Of a DNA stretch of 15,682 nucleotides, positions 1-7,317 are shown in pieces (position 1 is the stretch's first letter; every line of letters begins with the position of its first letter). The translations under genes and the position numbers were made by a program. Where the stretch lies: positions 1 to 15,682 of the forward strand of contig CALWKJ010000018.1 in NCBI GenBank assembly GCA_944381225.1. The letters are read 5' to 3'. The stretch comes from an uncultured Clostridia bacterium (GTDB lineage: Bacteria > Bacillota > Clostridia > Christensenellales > UBA1242). The notes below the pieces were generated by a model. It was not told the origin of the DNA. It saw only the letters and a list, made by a program, of their open reading frames with translations, and searched no databases.

Positions 1-2
1 CG

Positions 3-158
3 ACGGTTTTGGCGTTAAAACAATACTTTAATGCCTTCTCAGATAGTGTGGACACAAAAAAACTTTTCGGCGAAGTGCAAAAAGCCATAAGCAATCTTGT
101 AAGTTTTAAAATACAACATGTATTTAATAGTAAAAACAGAATAAAAAAAGGCAGATAA
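3..158 (+). CDS. C-terminal end of an unrecognised plus-strand protein (partial)
   Basis: An open frame enters from the left edge and runs 51 codons to a TAA at 156-158. It is the only plausible plus-strand gene in the window. The visible residues start TVLALKQYFNAFSD and end in a basic tail, NRIKKGR. They look like a helical C-terminus, with no motif I recognise. The other two plus frames stop within about 30 bases, and the frame ends exactly inside a strong terminator hairpin, which supports a real gene end. It converges on the minus-strand 613-residue gene. Function cannot be inferred from so short a piece. Confidence 0.6.
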   Translation, partial: TVLALKQYFNAFSDSVDTKKLFGEVQKAISNLVSFKIQHVFNSKNRIKKGR

Positions 159-175
159 CAAAATCTGCCTTTTTT
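143..175. terminator. Bidirectional intrinsic terminator between convergent genes
   Basis: GGCAGAT (150-156) pairs perfectly with ATCTGCC (163-169) around a 6-base loop. The stem is flanked by A7 on the left and T6 on the right, which lengthen it and supply a U-tract on either strand. It would stop both the plus-strand gene ending at 158 and the minus-strand gene ending at 184. Confidence 0.9.
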
Positions 176-183
176 ATTTTATA

Positions 184-2025
184 TTAATTTAATGTGTTTT
201 CTGTAAAATTTCTTGGAACAAAACTATTTTTATCTATTTCTTTATATACTTTGTTTAAATTTTCATCCAGGCAATTATATATATAATACACTAATTTTTT
301 GCCATATTTATTTTCTACATATTCATTTACCAAAACGCTCGCCTTTTTATTTTGTTTTTTCTCTACACGATTTGCATCTCCAAAAATGCCATTTAAAATC
401 TGCTGTTTTAAATTAATAAATGCTTTGCTTAATGAATGTGCATATTTGTTGTCATCATTTGTTTTGTTGCTACTAAATTCTTTTTCAATCATTCTATCAA
501 GTTCTTCCGCAGACTTGTTCTTGTTCGTTCTATAAAATGCCAACATATGCTCAGCAAAATTGTATCCTCTGTGCAATTTTTCCGCTTTCTTATTACTTTC
601 TGGTGCCAAATTAATTTTCCCAAGATTTTTGTTTATTAACTTTTTAAATCCTGATTCAATAACGTTATCAATGTACATTTCTGCTGAATTTTTTGAAATA
701 TAATAAACAGCAGGATTTAAAAACATTGGCTTTTTGACTGCATATTTAGTGCTTTCATCATTTAATACTTCATATTCAACATCTTGAATGAGTTCATTAT
801 TTTCTTTTTTATTTTGATTATAATCTGCAGTTGAAACTGAATTGTAAGGCTTTCCTTTGAGTATAAAATTTTGTTCAGTTTTTTGTTCTTGTTCCACTAC
901 TTCTTCTTCACCTGACGTTAACAGTAAATTTAACAAAGGCGATTTTGGCAAAAGAGCTTCGTCTATAGTTGTTGGATTTTTGTCATATTTATAACCCATG
1001 TTTTTAACACAAGTCTTTATATCACTAATTTCTATACCCATTTTGTTAATTACAAAAATTGCAGATTTAAAAGCGATACTGGTTGCTTGATTAATTTCGC
1101 TTGTTGTCATGTTTAATCCTGCAAGTACATTCGCCATTTGCAACATCAAACTGTTTTCAATTTTTTTATTGGATTCACCTTTATCATTAAAGTTTATTGC
1201 CCTTGACAATAATATATTTGCATATAGCCTGCTATAAAATAATTGTTTTTCGTTTAAATTAGAATCGTATACTTTAGTGGCTCTTTTTATTGTTACATTT
1301 AAAATTCCATCTAAAATTTTAACAAATTTTTCTTGTTGAGATAGTTTGTAATTACCACCATGAGCGTAAACATAATTATCTCTTAAGATTATTTTGCCTC
1401 TATACGATTTTGTAGAAAATAACTTTGATTTTTTAAATAATGTTCTACAAAGGTTAACCGCGCCCAAGCCAACATTTTTTACAAATCCAACAAACTTATT
1501 TTCCTTTATGTATCTATACAGTTCGCTTTTGTCTATTAATTTATTTTTACCACTTGCCTCAATTACCTTAATTCCAAATGATTTTTTTACTTTATTAACT
1601 AATTCTTCATAATTTGGGAATGTCTTGTTTCTAAATAAAAATTTGGAAGAAGTGAAAGAATCATACATAGGGTATCTTAATTGATTATAAGTTTCTGCCT
1701 TTAAAAAGTAACATGAATATTTATTATTTAAAATAGTAGTCGCAGATTCTTTTATCTTTTTGCAAGGCACTCCCATTTTTTTCCAATCTTCTTGGGTTTG
1801 TGCACCGATAAAATCTAATGATTTTTTTAAATCACTTTTTGTGTTTGAACTAGATTGAATATCATAAATCTTTTTAGATTGAATTCTGTTTAAAACCATA
1901 TCTGTGTTTAACTCTTCGCCATTGTCAAAAGCACTTTGAGCCAACATATAAATAGCATCTTCACCAGATGTTTGATATCTTTCCAAGTCCTTTAAAGCAA
2001 CACTAGATAAATCTTTTATTTCCAT
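184..2025 (-). CDS. Hypothetical protein, 613 residues, unrecognised
   Basis: I do not recognise this protein. It is lysine- and asparagine-rich and looks soluble: no signal peptide and no convincing membrane segment (the mildly hydrophobic stretch near residues 178-197 is too short and interrupted by charge). An acidic, low-complexity linker at about residues 371-387 (GEEEVVEQEQ) separates a larger N-terminal part from a helical, basic C-terminal part. The five cysteines (88, 105, 193, 339, 585) form no metal-binding pattern. The start is well supported: GGAGG lies 4 bases upstream of the ATG, and a strong promoter sits just behind it. The gene forms its own transcription unit between that promoter and the bidirectional terminator. 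It follows the VirB4-like gene on the same strand but has a separate promoter, so a role in conjugation is only a guess. Confidence 0.85.
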   Translation of the reverse strand: MEIKDLSSVALKDLERYQTSGEDAIYMLAQSAFDNGEELNTDMVLNRIQSKKIYDIQSSSNTKSDLKKSLDFIGAQTQEDWKKMGVPCKKIKESATTILNNKYSCYFLKAETYNQLRYPMYDSFTSSKFLFRNKTFPNYEELVNKVKKSFGIKVIEASGKNKLIDKSELYRYIKENKFVGFVKNVGLGAVNLCRTLFKKSKLFSTKSYRGKIILRDNYVYAHGGNYKLSQQEKFVKILDGILNVTIKRATKVYDSNLNEKQLFYSRLYANILLSRAINFNDKGESNKKIENSLMLQMANVLAGLNMTTSEINQATSIAFKSAIFVINKMGIEISDIKTCVKNMGYKYDKNPTTIDEALLPKSPLLNLLLTSGEEEVVEQEQKTEQNFILKGKPYNSVSTADYNQNKKENNELIQDVEYEVLNDESTKYAVKKPMFLNPAVYYISKNSAEMYIDNVIESGFKKLINKNLGKINLAPESNKKAEKLHRGYNFAEHMLAFYRTNKNKSAEELDRMIEKEFSSNKTNDDNKYAHSLSKAFINLKQQILNGIFGDANRVEKKQNKKASVLVNEYVENKYGKKLVYYIYNCLDENLNKVYKEIDKNSFVPRNFTENTLN

Positions 2026-2045
2026 AACCCCTCCAATATGTTATA

Positions 2046-2074
2046 AGTATAACACATATAATATAATTTTTCAA
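2046..2074 (-). promoter_or_regulatory. Strong sigma-A-type promoter with extended -10 for the 613-residue gene
   Basis: On the minus strand, -35 TTGAAA (2069-2074) is followed by a 17-base spacer and -10 TATACT (2046-2051). A TG lies one base before the -10, giving an extended -10. Transcription would start near 2039, leaving a leader of roughly 14 bases that holds little more than the ribosome binding site. This is a textbook vegetative promoter by sequence. Confidence 0.75.
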
Positions 2075-2161
2075 TACCAAATATTAAAATTTTCAACATA
2101 TTGTTATTTTTTTAAATATTAGAGTATTATACAACAATATATTATATGCAATTCAAAAAAT

Positions 2162-2183
2162 AAAAAGCCTAAATAGGCTTTTT
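2162..2183 (-). terminator. Intrinsic terminator after the VirB4-like gene
   Basis: A 9-bp perfect stem, AAAAAGCCT (2162-2170) with AGGCTTTTT (2175-2183), has a 4-base loop. On the minus strand it is followed by a T-rich run (ATTTTTTG). It overlaps the stop codon of the VirB4-like gene (2182-2184) and separates that gene from the next one. Confidence 0.88.
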
Positions 2184-4857
2184 ATGAAAACAATCTTTTA
2201 ACATAATCATATGCAACTATTTGCACCATCGTTCTATTCATAGGACTTGTTATTAAAAAAGCTTGTCCCACACCTGCAGTAACTATAGTATCTTGTTCTT
2301 GTTGGTTAATTTCTCCAGATTTTCTATACAATTCTACTAGGTCATTCATGTCACTAGGCGCTAACGAGAAAATCATGGAATATTGACTGGCATTAATTAC
2401 TGCTGTAGACTGCCTTTCAATTTCAGGCGAACCAACAAAGTCTTTAATATTTTGAGTAATAACTATTTGCATACCACCATATTTACGAATTCTTTTAGCC
2501 ATTTGTGCCATAAAATCCAACGCTATAGGATATTTTGGATTTATGAACATATGTGCTTCATCAACTGCCACAATTATTTTTCTCAAAACATTATATTTTG
2601 CATTAAAATCTTTATTTTTAATAATCTCATTCATCAAATATTTAAAAACAATCAACATTTGTGCATTGGCTATCACTTGGTTGTTGCTAGCTAGCAATGA
2701 TTGGAAATTAAAAGTAATAAAATTTTCTTTTGTTTCAAGAGTTGTTGGACCATTCCAAAGTTTGCTATTTCTGCCACCTTTTGCAAATTTTTTAATGTAT
2801 GTTTCTACCACATTTAAATTGTTCAAAACATATTCATTTGTCTCTGTTTTTATTCTTTTAACAATCAAGTTATATAAATCGTCAAAAATAGGATATTGTT
2901 CTGGCTTTAATTCTGCAAAGTTGCTCATTTCTGTTATGCCTTTTTCAGCATACACATCAACAACTAGTGAATTTAAAAGTTCAAATGGGTCAGATTCGAT
3001 TCCTTCCAAAATTACACGGAAAAACTGTTCCAAAAATTGCAAATGCTGCGCAAAAGTATCACTAGAACTATATTCGTCATCGTCGATTATATCGCCATTT
3101 TCGTCTTTTTTTGCAGTTAGCGATATAGTGTCGTCTTTTAATGTTGTCATAACGTGAAACGGATTAATAATTCCCATTTGTGAAGAACCTACATCTATAA
3201 CTTTACCTTTCAAGTTAATAGCTAAGTTCGTATATTCGTTTTCAGGGTCCAAAATAAATACTTTAGTGTTGTCCGCTGCAAAATTAGTCAAAAGAGTTTT
3301 TGTCGCATATGATTTACCCGAACCAGACTTCCCTATTATCATCATATTTGAATTCACTCTTTCTCTATTCCTCAAAAAGAAATCAACAAATACTGGGAAT
3401 TCATTGTCACCAATGTAAAATCCGTTTTTATCTTGCAAAGCCGCACTTATAAAAGGGAAAATTGCCGCCAAACTTGTTGTTGGTATTCCTCTTTTAAAAT
3501 CATTTACATTATCTCGCATTGAAATATTGGAGCTAATAAAAGCATCTACTTGTCGCCCAAACATTTCGCTGTATTTGAAGCCTTCCTGTCTAAGCATTGC
3601 CCTCACTTCTTTACGTGCTGGTTCTTCACAAGTTACAAATATATTAACATCAAACAGCTGTTCGTTATTGTTTTTTAAACTTACAAGCAATGATTGCAGT
3701 GTTTGCAAATGAGTTTCATTTTCTATTTGTCTACTAGTTGAAGCCGAACGCGAAAACTTTCCTTCCATTTCCATTATTGCTTTATCGATAGCTTTTTCAG
3801 ATTCATATTTTTTTTGAGGTTTTATTTTTGTTATAACTTTAGTTCTATCTAAAAGATAAAAAGATGAACCCCATGCATCTGGAACTTGAATAGGATAATC
3901 AGATATTACAAATTGTCTATATGGTTTATTATCTATTAAAACTCTTGCCGCTTGAAATCTTATTTTTTTAGGAACTATCCAGTTGAAATATTGATTCATA
4001 GAAATAGAATCTAATTCTCTTTCGTCAAATTCTTTTCCATAATTTGCTTTTAAAAAAATCAACAATTCTTTTCCAGTTAATAATCTTGCATTTACAGGAG
4101 TAATTGCTTGAACTAGTGTTGTTATTATTCCGTTTATGGTATTCTCTAATATTTCTTTATCCTTGTCATAAACTACTAAATAAAAGAAATCTTTATATAT
4201 TTTATCCTGTCGATTTCTTCTTTGCATTTCACTTACTCTTTCTTCAAATACACCTGCTCTAACTTCAACTTCTGGCTTAGAGATTTCTCCTTCATATTGC
4301 AATTCTAAAAGGTTGTCGTATTTTTTGTCTTCGTTATAAATATAATTATCTAAAACCATTGCTTTATTTAATTTTATTATAGAAGCTGTTTGGTCATTAG
4401 TTAATCTTCTTAAAGCATTGGCAAATGTATTAATAACCATATTCCTTTTATATTCGTTCAAGAGCCCAAAAACAATTGGCTCAATTTCAATAACTTGGGC
4501 GTAATATTCTTTAAAATCAATAAATCTGTCTTGTTTTACACCAACAAAAGGAATTATTTCAGAAATTGGAGCATTTCCCTTTACTTTTTGACTAGAATAT
4601 TTTTTTTGCTGTGCTAGAAATCTAAACAAATATCCCAATGTTGAATATAATCTCATATTATCTGCAACTTTAAAAAATAGAGAAACAATTATTGCACACC
4701 ATGCTATTCCAATCCAATAATTAATACCACCTGCAAAATTGCTCAAGAATAAGCCTAGTGCCCCAGCAACGCCTATAGCTCCCACAATTATGTCAGAAAT
4801 CGTAACGTTTTTTACAATTTCCATTTTAATTTTTGTTTTTCTAGGAATAATTCTCAT
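2182..4857 (-). CDS. VirB4-like type IV secretion ATPase with N-terminal PrgI/VirB3-like membrane domain
   Basis: This is a VirB4/TraE/CagE-family ATPase, the motor that powers conjugative DNA transfer or related type IV secretion at the inner face of the membrane. Walker A is GKSGSGKS (509-516). The family signature FILDPENEY is at 534-542, Walker B with DEAH at 766-769, and a TQN sensor-like motif at 801-803. The CagE/TrbE/VirB-type N-domain begins near residue 100. Two hydrophobic segments (about 20-40 and 46-64) come first, followed by a basic 'LYSTLGYLFRFL' stretch (70-81). This layout resembles the small PrgI/VirB3 partner proteins and suggests a natural fusion. An acidic, serine-rich insert lies at about 583-600. 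The start is fixed by AAGGAG 5 bases upstream. It is a single-gene transcription unit with no visible relaxase, coupling protein or other transfer gene beside it. ATPase identity is secure; the fusion is my inference from topology. Confidence 0.92.
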   Translation of the reverse strand: MRIIPRKTKIKMEIVKNVTISDIIVGAIGVAGALGLFLSNFAGGINYWIGIAWCAIIVSLFFKVADNMRLYSTLGYLFRFLAQQKKYSSQKVKGNAPISEIIPFVGVKQDRFIDFKEYYAQVIEIEPIVFGLLNEYKRNMVINTFANALRRLTNDQTASIIKLNKAMVLDNYIYNEDKKYDNLLELQYEGEISKPEVEVRAGVFEERVSEMQRRNRQDKIYKDFFYLVVYDKDKEILENTINGIITTLVQAITPVNARLLTGKELLIFLKANYGKEFDERELDSISMNQYFNWIVPKKIRFQAARVLIDNKPYRQFVISDYPIQVPDAWGSSFYLLDRTKVITKIKPQKKYESEKAIDKAIMEMEGKFSRSASTSRQIENETHLQTLQSLLVSLKNNNEQLFDVNIFVTCEEPARKEVRAMLRQEGFKYSEMFGRQVDAFISSNISMRDNVNDFKRGIPTTSLAAIFPFISAALQDKNGFYIGDNEFPVFVDFFLRNRERVNSNMMIIGKSGSGKSYATKTLLTNFAADNTKVFILDPENEYTNLAINLKGKVIDVGSSQMGIINPFHVMTTLKDDTISLTAKKDENGDIIDDDEYSSSDTFAQHLQFLEQFFRVILEGIESDPFELLNSLVVDVYAEKGITEMSNFAELKPEQYPIFDDLYNLIVKRIKTETNEYVLNNLNVVETYIKKFAKGGRNSKLWNGPTTLETKENFITFNFQSLLASNNQVIANAQMLIVFKYLMNEIIKNKDFNAKYNVLRKIIVAVDEAHMFINPKYPIALDFMAQMAKRIRKYGGMQIVITQNIKDFVGSPEIERQSTAVINASQYSMIFSLAPSDMNDLVELYRKSGEINQQEQDTIVTAGVGQAFLITSPMNRTMVQIVAYDYVKRLFS

Positions 4858-4892
4858 GCGTACTCCTTAACTTAAATGTATAAATCACGTAT

Positions 4893-4920
4893 AGTATAAC
4901 CCAAATGAAAATAAAAACAA
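4893..4920 (-). promoter_or_regulatory. Probable promoter of the VirB4-like gene
   Basis: On the minus strand, -10 TATACT (4893-4898) lies 16 bases from a weak -35 TTGTTT (4915-4920). The leader would be about 30 bases and contain the AAGGAG ribosome binding site. The strong terminator just upstream means the gene needs a promoter here. The -35 is poor, so the exact element is uncertain. Confidence 0.45.
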
Positions 4921-4956
4921 AACATTAAAGCAAATAATTTTATTATGACAATAAAA

Positions 4957-4982
4957 AAACTTTCTAAAAAATTAGAAAGTTT
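4957..4982 (-). terminator. Intrinsic terminator closing the 167/47-residue operon
   Basis: An 11-bp perfect stem, AAACTTTCTAA (4957-4967) with TTAGAAAGTTT (4972-4982), has an AAAA loop. On the minus strand it runs into a T7 tract (4953-4959 plus stem end). It overlaps the stop codon of the 47-residue gene and insulates the VirB4-like gene from upstream transcription. Confidence 0.9.
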
Positions 4983-5124
4983 AATTTATGGTTTCGTCTA
5001 GATAATCCATTACTTTATCAAAAACTTTACACGATTTAATAACATTTTTAGTTAATTTTTTTTCGTTTTCTGGTAAAGTTGAATATTGTTTTTTAAAGTT
5101 TTTAAAATTATGATTATTTTTCAT
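4981..5124 (-). CDS. Small hypothetical protein, 47 residues, coupled to the gene upstream
   Basis: This reading frame of 47 codons plus TAA starts at an ATG with AGGAG 5 bases upstream, embedded in the last codons of the preceding gene (…AAG GAG TGA TT ATG). The two-base gap implies translational coupling. The protein begins MKNNHNFKNFKKQYSTLPEN and ends MDYLDETIN. It is basic at the N-terminus, followed by one predicted helix of about 25 residues. The stop lies inside an intrinsic terminator, as expected for the last gene of an operon. The 'LPENEKKL…YLDETI' part faintly recalls short phage-type helical proteins annotated as P27-like, but this is too weak to name it. The Shine-Dalgarno, coupling and terminator make a real gene likely; its function is unknown. 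Confidence 0.7.
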   Translation of the reverse strand: MKNNHNFKNFKKQYSTLPENEKKLTKNVIKSCKVFDKVMDYLDETIN

Positions 5125-5126
5125 AA

Positions 5127-5630
5127 TCACTCCTTTTCATTGCATTGTTCAACATCAACGTAATGAGCTTCAATATAATCGATTAAATATTGACTGTCAT
5201 TTATCAATTCTTTTAATAAATATTCAAATGACCTAAATACATTTTCATAAAATTTTGTTGCTTCGAAATATCCATAGCTTTCGTGTTTAGCATCGCTATA
5301 GAAATCTACCAATTTATCCAAATATTCATAATTTTTTGAATTATTTTTTTTCTTAAGCATTTTAAGTAATTCTTTAGGATTATTTTGTTCTGTAATTTTA
5401 ACTGTATTTTTCTTTAATTTTTCTACTTGTTTAATAATTCTTTTTCTTAATTTTTTTTCTGCATATTGTGAAATTTTATTATATAACGGCTTATTATGTA
5501 AACAACAATCTGATTTCATTTTTTCTATATATCTAATATTATTTTCTATCTTAGTTAGGCAATTTTCATAGCAATACTTTTGAAGAAATAAATCAAAATG
5601 CATTTTTTTAATTTCACTTAAATTTTCCAT
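5127..5630 (-). CDS. Hypothetical lysine-rich helical protein, 167 residues
   Basis: I do not recognise this protein. It is almost wholly helical in character and strongly charged, with a basic middle (about 57-101, KKLRKRIIKQ, MLKKKNN) and an acidic, aromatic C-terminal third containing YLLKEL and YIEAHY. The cysteines (20, 24, 42, 43, 163) do not form a standard zinc pattern. The start at 5630 is chosen because AAGGAG lies 5 bases upstream of that ATG, whereas the ATG eight codons earlier (5654) has no ribosome binding site. It is the first gene of a two-gene operon with the 47-residue gene, beginning about 160 bases downstream of the rplQ terminator. The region in front is very AT-rich and I cannot pick a convincing promoter. 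The basic middle could bind nucleic acid; that is speculation. Confidence 0.8.
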   Translation of the reverse strand: MENLSEIKKMHFDLFLQKYCYENCLTKIENNIRYIEKMKSDCCLHNKPLYNKISQYAEKKLRKRIIKQVEKLKKNTVKITEQNNPKELLKMLKKKNNSKNYEYLDKLVDFYSDAKHESYGYFEATKFYENVFRSFEYLLKELINDSQYLIDYIEAHYVDVEQCNEKE

Positions 5631-5792
5631 AAATTCTCCTTTTTTAAAAAACATTTAATAATAATATAAAATTATTTCGTATTTTATGTTATAATGACAT
5701 TAGACTTTTAAACTACTAAATTTTAATTAATTAAACATTTTTTTCTTAAAACAAAATTAATATAACACACATTTGCCTTTCTGTCAATATTA

Positions 5793-5821
5793 AAAAAATT
5801 CAACATAAAGTTGAATTTTTT
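5793..5821 (-). terminator. Intrinsic terminator at the end of the ribosomal protein operon
   Basis: A 12-bp perfect stem, AAAAAATTCAAC (5793-5804) with GTTGAATTTTTT (5810-5821), has a 5-base loop. On the minus strand the descending arm ends in a T7 tract. It lies 2 bases after the rplQ stop codon. It is AT-rich but long and correctly placed. Confidence 0.88.
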
Positions 5822-5823
5822 AA

Positions 5824-6330
5824 TTATATAAGTTCTACTATAGCGAGTTGAGAAGCATCGCCACGTCTTGTTGATGTCTTCAAAACTCTTGTATATCCAC
5901 CCTTAGTTCCAAGTTCTTGTGCTCTTTGTGCGTATTTTGGTGCATAAACGTTAAAAATTCTTTCAACAAGTGGATGATTAATTCCTTTTGTTCTTGCTTT
6001 ATATGCATCAAGACTTTCTTTTTCTTTTCTTTCGTCTTTTAAATCATATAAAAAAGCCATAATCTTTCTTCTTGCTGCAAGTTTCTTTGGCCCATCATTA
6101 ACAATTTCTTTGCTAACTTTGACACCTTTTTCTAGCACTGTTTTGGTAACTTTAACATTATCTTGATATGAATTGATTGCTAGGGTAAGAATTTTTTCAG
6201 CTTTTGCTTGAACAGCTTTTGCTTTAGCATACGTTGTTTCAATTCTACCATTTTTAAACAAACCTGAAACTTGACCTCTAAGAACTGCGATTCTTTGATC
6301 TGTTGGTCTACCTAATTTATCGTTAGCCAT
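5824..6330 (-). CDS. rplQ: 50S ribosomal protein L17, enlarged clostridial form
   Basis: L17 is a large-subunit protein near the polypeptide exit tunnel. The ends are unmistakable: KLGRPTDQR and NGRIETTYAKAK at the start, GGYTRVLKTSTRRGDASQLAIVELI at the end. At 168 residues it is about 48 longer than the roughly 120-residue Bacillus form. The extra length lies in two places: after LTLAIN (about 54-80, including VTKTVLEKG and VSKEIVNDGP), and between the LAARRKIMAFLYD helix and HPLVERIFN (about 96-118). I recall similar insertions in L17 of several clostridial families, so this is a lineage feature rather than damage. AGGAG sits 6 bases before the ATG. It is the last gene of the operon, 12 bases after rpoA and directly followed by the terminator. 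Confidence 0.96.
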   Translation of the reverse strand: MANDKLGRPTDQRIAVLRGQVSGLFKNGRIETTYAKAKAVQAKAEKILTLAINSYQDNVKVTKTVLEKGVKVSKEIVNDGPKKLAARRKIMAFLYDLKDERKEKESLDAYKARTKGINHPLVERIFNVYAPKYAQRAQELGTKGGYTRVLKTSTRRGDASQLAIVELI

Positions 6331-6342
6331 TTTTTTCTCCTT

Positions 6343-7296
6343 TTAGTCTTCGTCGTTTCTTAAACTTAAGCCATACGAATTAAGTTTTTCAACAACTTCT
6401 TCTATTGATTTTAATCCAAGGTTTCTAACCTTTAACATATCACTTTTGGATTTTTTAATTAAATCTTCAACAGTGTTTATATTCGCTCTCTTTAAGCAAT
6501 TATAAGATCTTACAGAAAGATCCATTTCTTCAATTGGCATTTCAAGCACTTTTGATTGTTGATCTTCTTCTTTGCTAACCAAAATATTCATTCCATTCAT
6601 TTCATCACACAAATCAACAAAAAGTGCAATGTGTTCCTGAATAATTTTACCAGCCAAACTTACAATTTCTCTTGCCGATGTTGTACCATTTGTTTCAACT
6701 TCTAAAGTAAGTTTATCGTAATCTATGCTTTGTCCAACCCTTGTATTTTCTACATTATAGTTAACTTTTTTAACTGGCGAATATATTGAATCAATGGCAA
6801 TGTACTCTAAAGTATCAACTCTTTCCTTATTTAAAACATTTGGAACATAACCTCTACCACGAGCAATTAATACATCTAATTGGAAATCTGCATCGCTATC
6901 AGCAGTACAAATATGAAGGTCTGGGTTAAGAATTTCAACCTCATCATTAGGTTCAAATTCTCTTGCAGTAATTTCACCCTCGCCCTTGTGATGAATTCTT
7001 AAAATAGTAGTAAAATCTTTGTCTTTGTTTGCAGTTTTAACAGCAAGGCATTTTATGTTTAATACTATATCAACAACATCTTCGCTTATTCCAGTAACAG
7101 TTGAAAATTCATGTGGAACTCCATTGATTCTAATTGCGATTGGGGCAGCACCTGGAAGGGCTCCAAGCAGTGTTCTTCGCATACAATTTCCTAAAGTTAT
7201 TCCATATCCTCTTTCAAGTGGCTCAACTATAAATCTAGCATAAGAACCGCCTTCTGTTTCTTCGCAAGTAATTCTTGGTTTTTCCATTTCCATCAT
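6343..7296 (-). CDS. rpoA: DNA-directed RNA polymerase subunit alpha
   Basis: The alpha subunit dimerises to nucleate assembly of RNA polymerase and contacts promoter UP elements and activators. The N-terminal domain (about 1-235) shows the conserved FIVEPLERGYGITLGN and RRTLLGALPGAAP near the start. A short linker (about 236-250) leads to the C-terminal domain, with SVRSYNCLKRANI at 261-273. Arg263 and Asn266 match the DNA-binding Arg265 and Asn268 of E. coli. The length of 317 is normal. The first of two adjacent ATG codons is chosen: GGAGG lies 11 bases before it, which is already long, and the second ATG would be 14 away. It sits between rpsD (21-base gap) and rplQ, as in alpha operons generally. 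Confidence 0.97.
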   Translation of the reverse strand: MMEMEKPRITCEETEGGSYARFIVEPLERGYGITLGNCMRRTLLGALPGAAPIAIRINGVPHEFSTVTGISEDVVDIVLNIKCLAVKTANKDKDFTTILRIHHKGEGEITAREFEPNDEVEILNPDLHICTADSDADFQLDVLIARGRGYVPNVLNKERVDTLEYIAIDSIYSPVKKVNYNVENTRVGQSIDYDKLTLEVETNGTTSAREIVSLAGKIIQEHIALFVDLCDEMNGMNILVSKEEDQQSKVLEMPIEEMDLSVRSYNCLKRANINTVEDLIKKSKSDMLKVRNLGLKSIEEVVEKLNSYGLSLRNDED

Positions 7297-7317
7297 AAAA
7301 ATTAATTCCTCCTTATA

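Noticed and set aside
2543..3157. A 204-codon open frame on the plus strand
   Set aside because: It is antisense to the VirB4-like gene, is Ser/Phe/Ile-rich as expected from a reversed AT-rich coding strand, and has no ribosome binding site context or family resemblance.
4981..5630. The 167/47-residue pair as a toxin-antitoxin system
   Set aside because: Two coupled small genes invite this reading, but neither protein shows a toxin or antitoxin motif and the order and sizes are not diagnostic.
5687..5695. Extended -10-like TGTTATAAT on the plus strand
   Set aside because: There is no -35 at a suitable distance and no plus-strand gene downstream; such motifs occur by chance in DNA this AT-rich. 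The minus-strand TATAAC at 5688-5693, which could serve the 167-residue gene, likewise lacks a credible -35.
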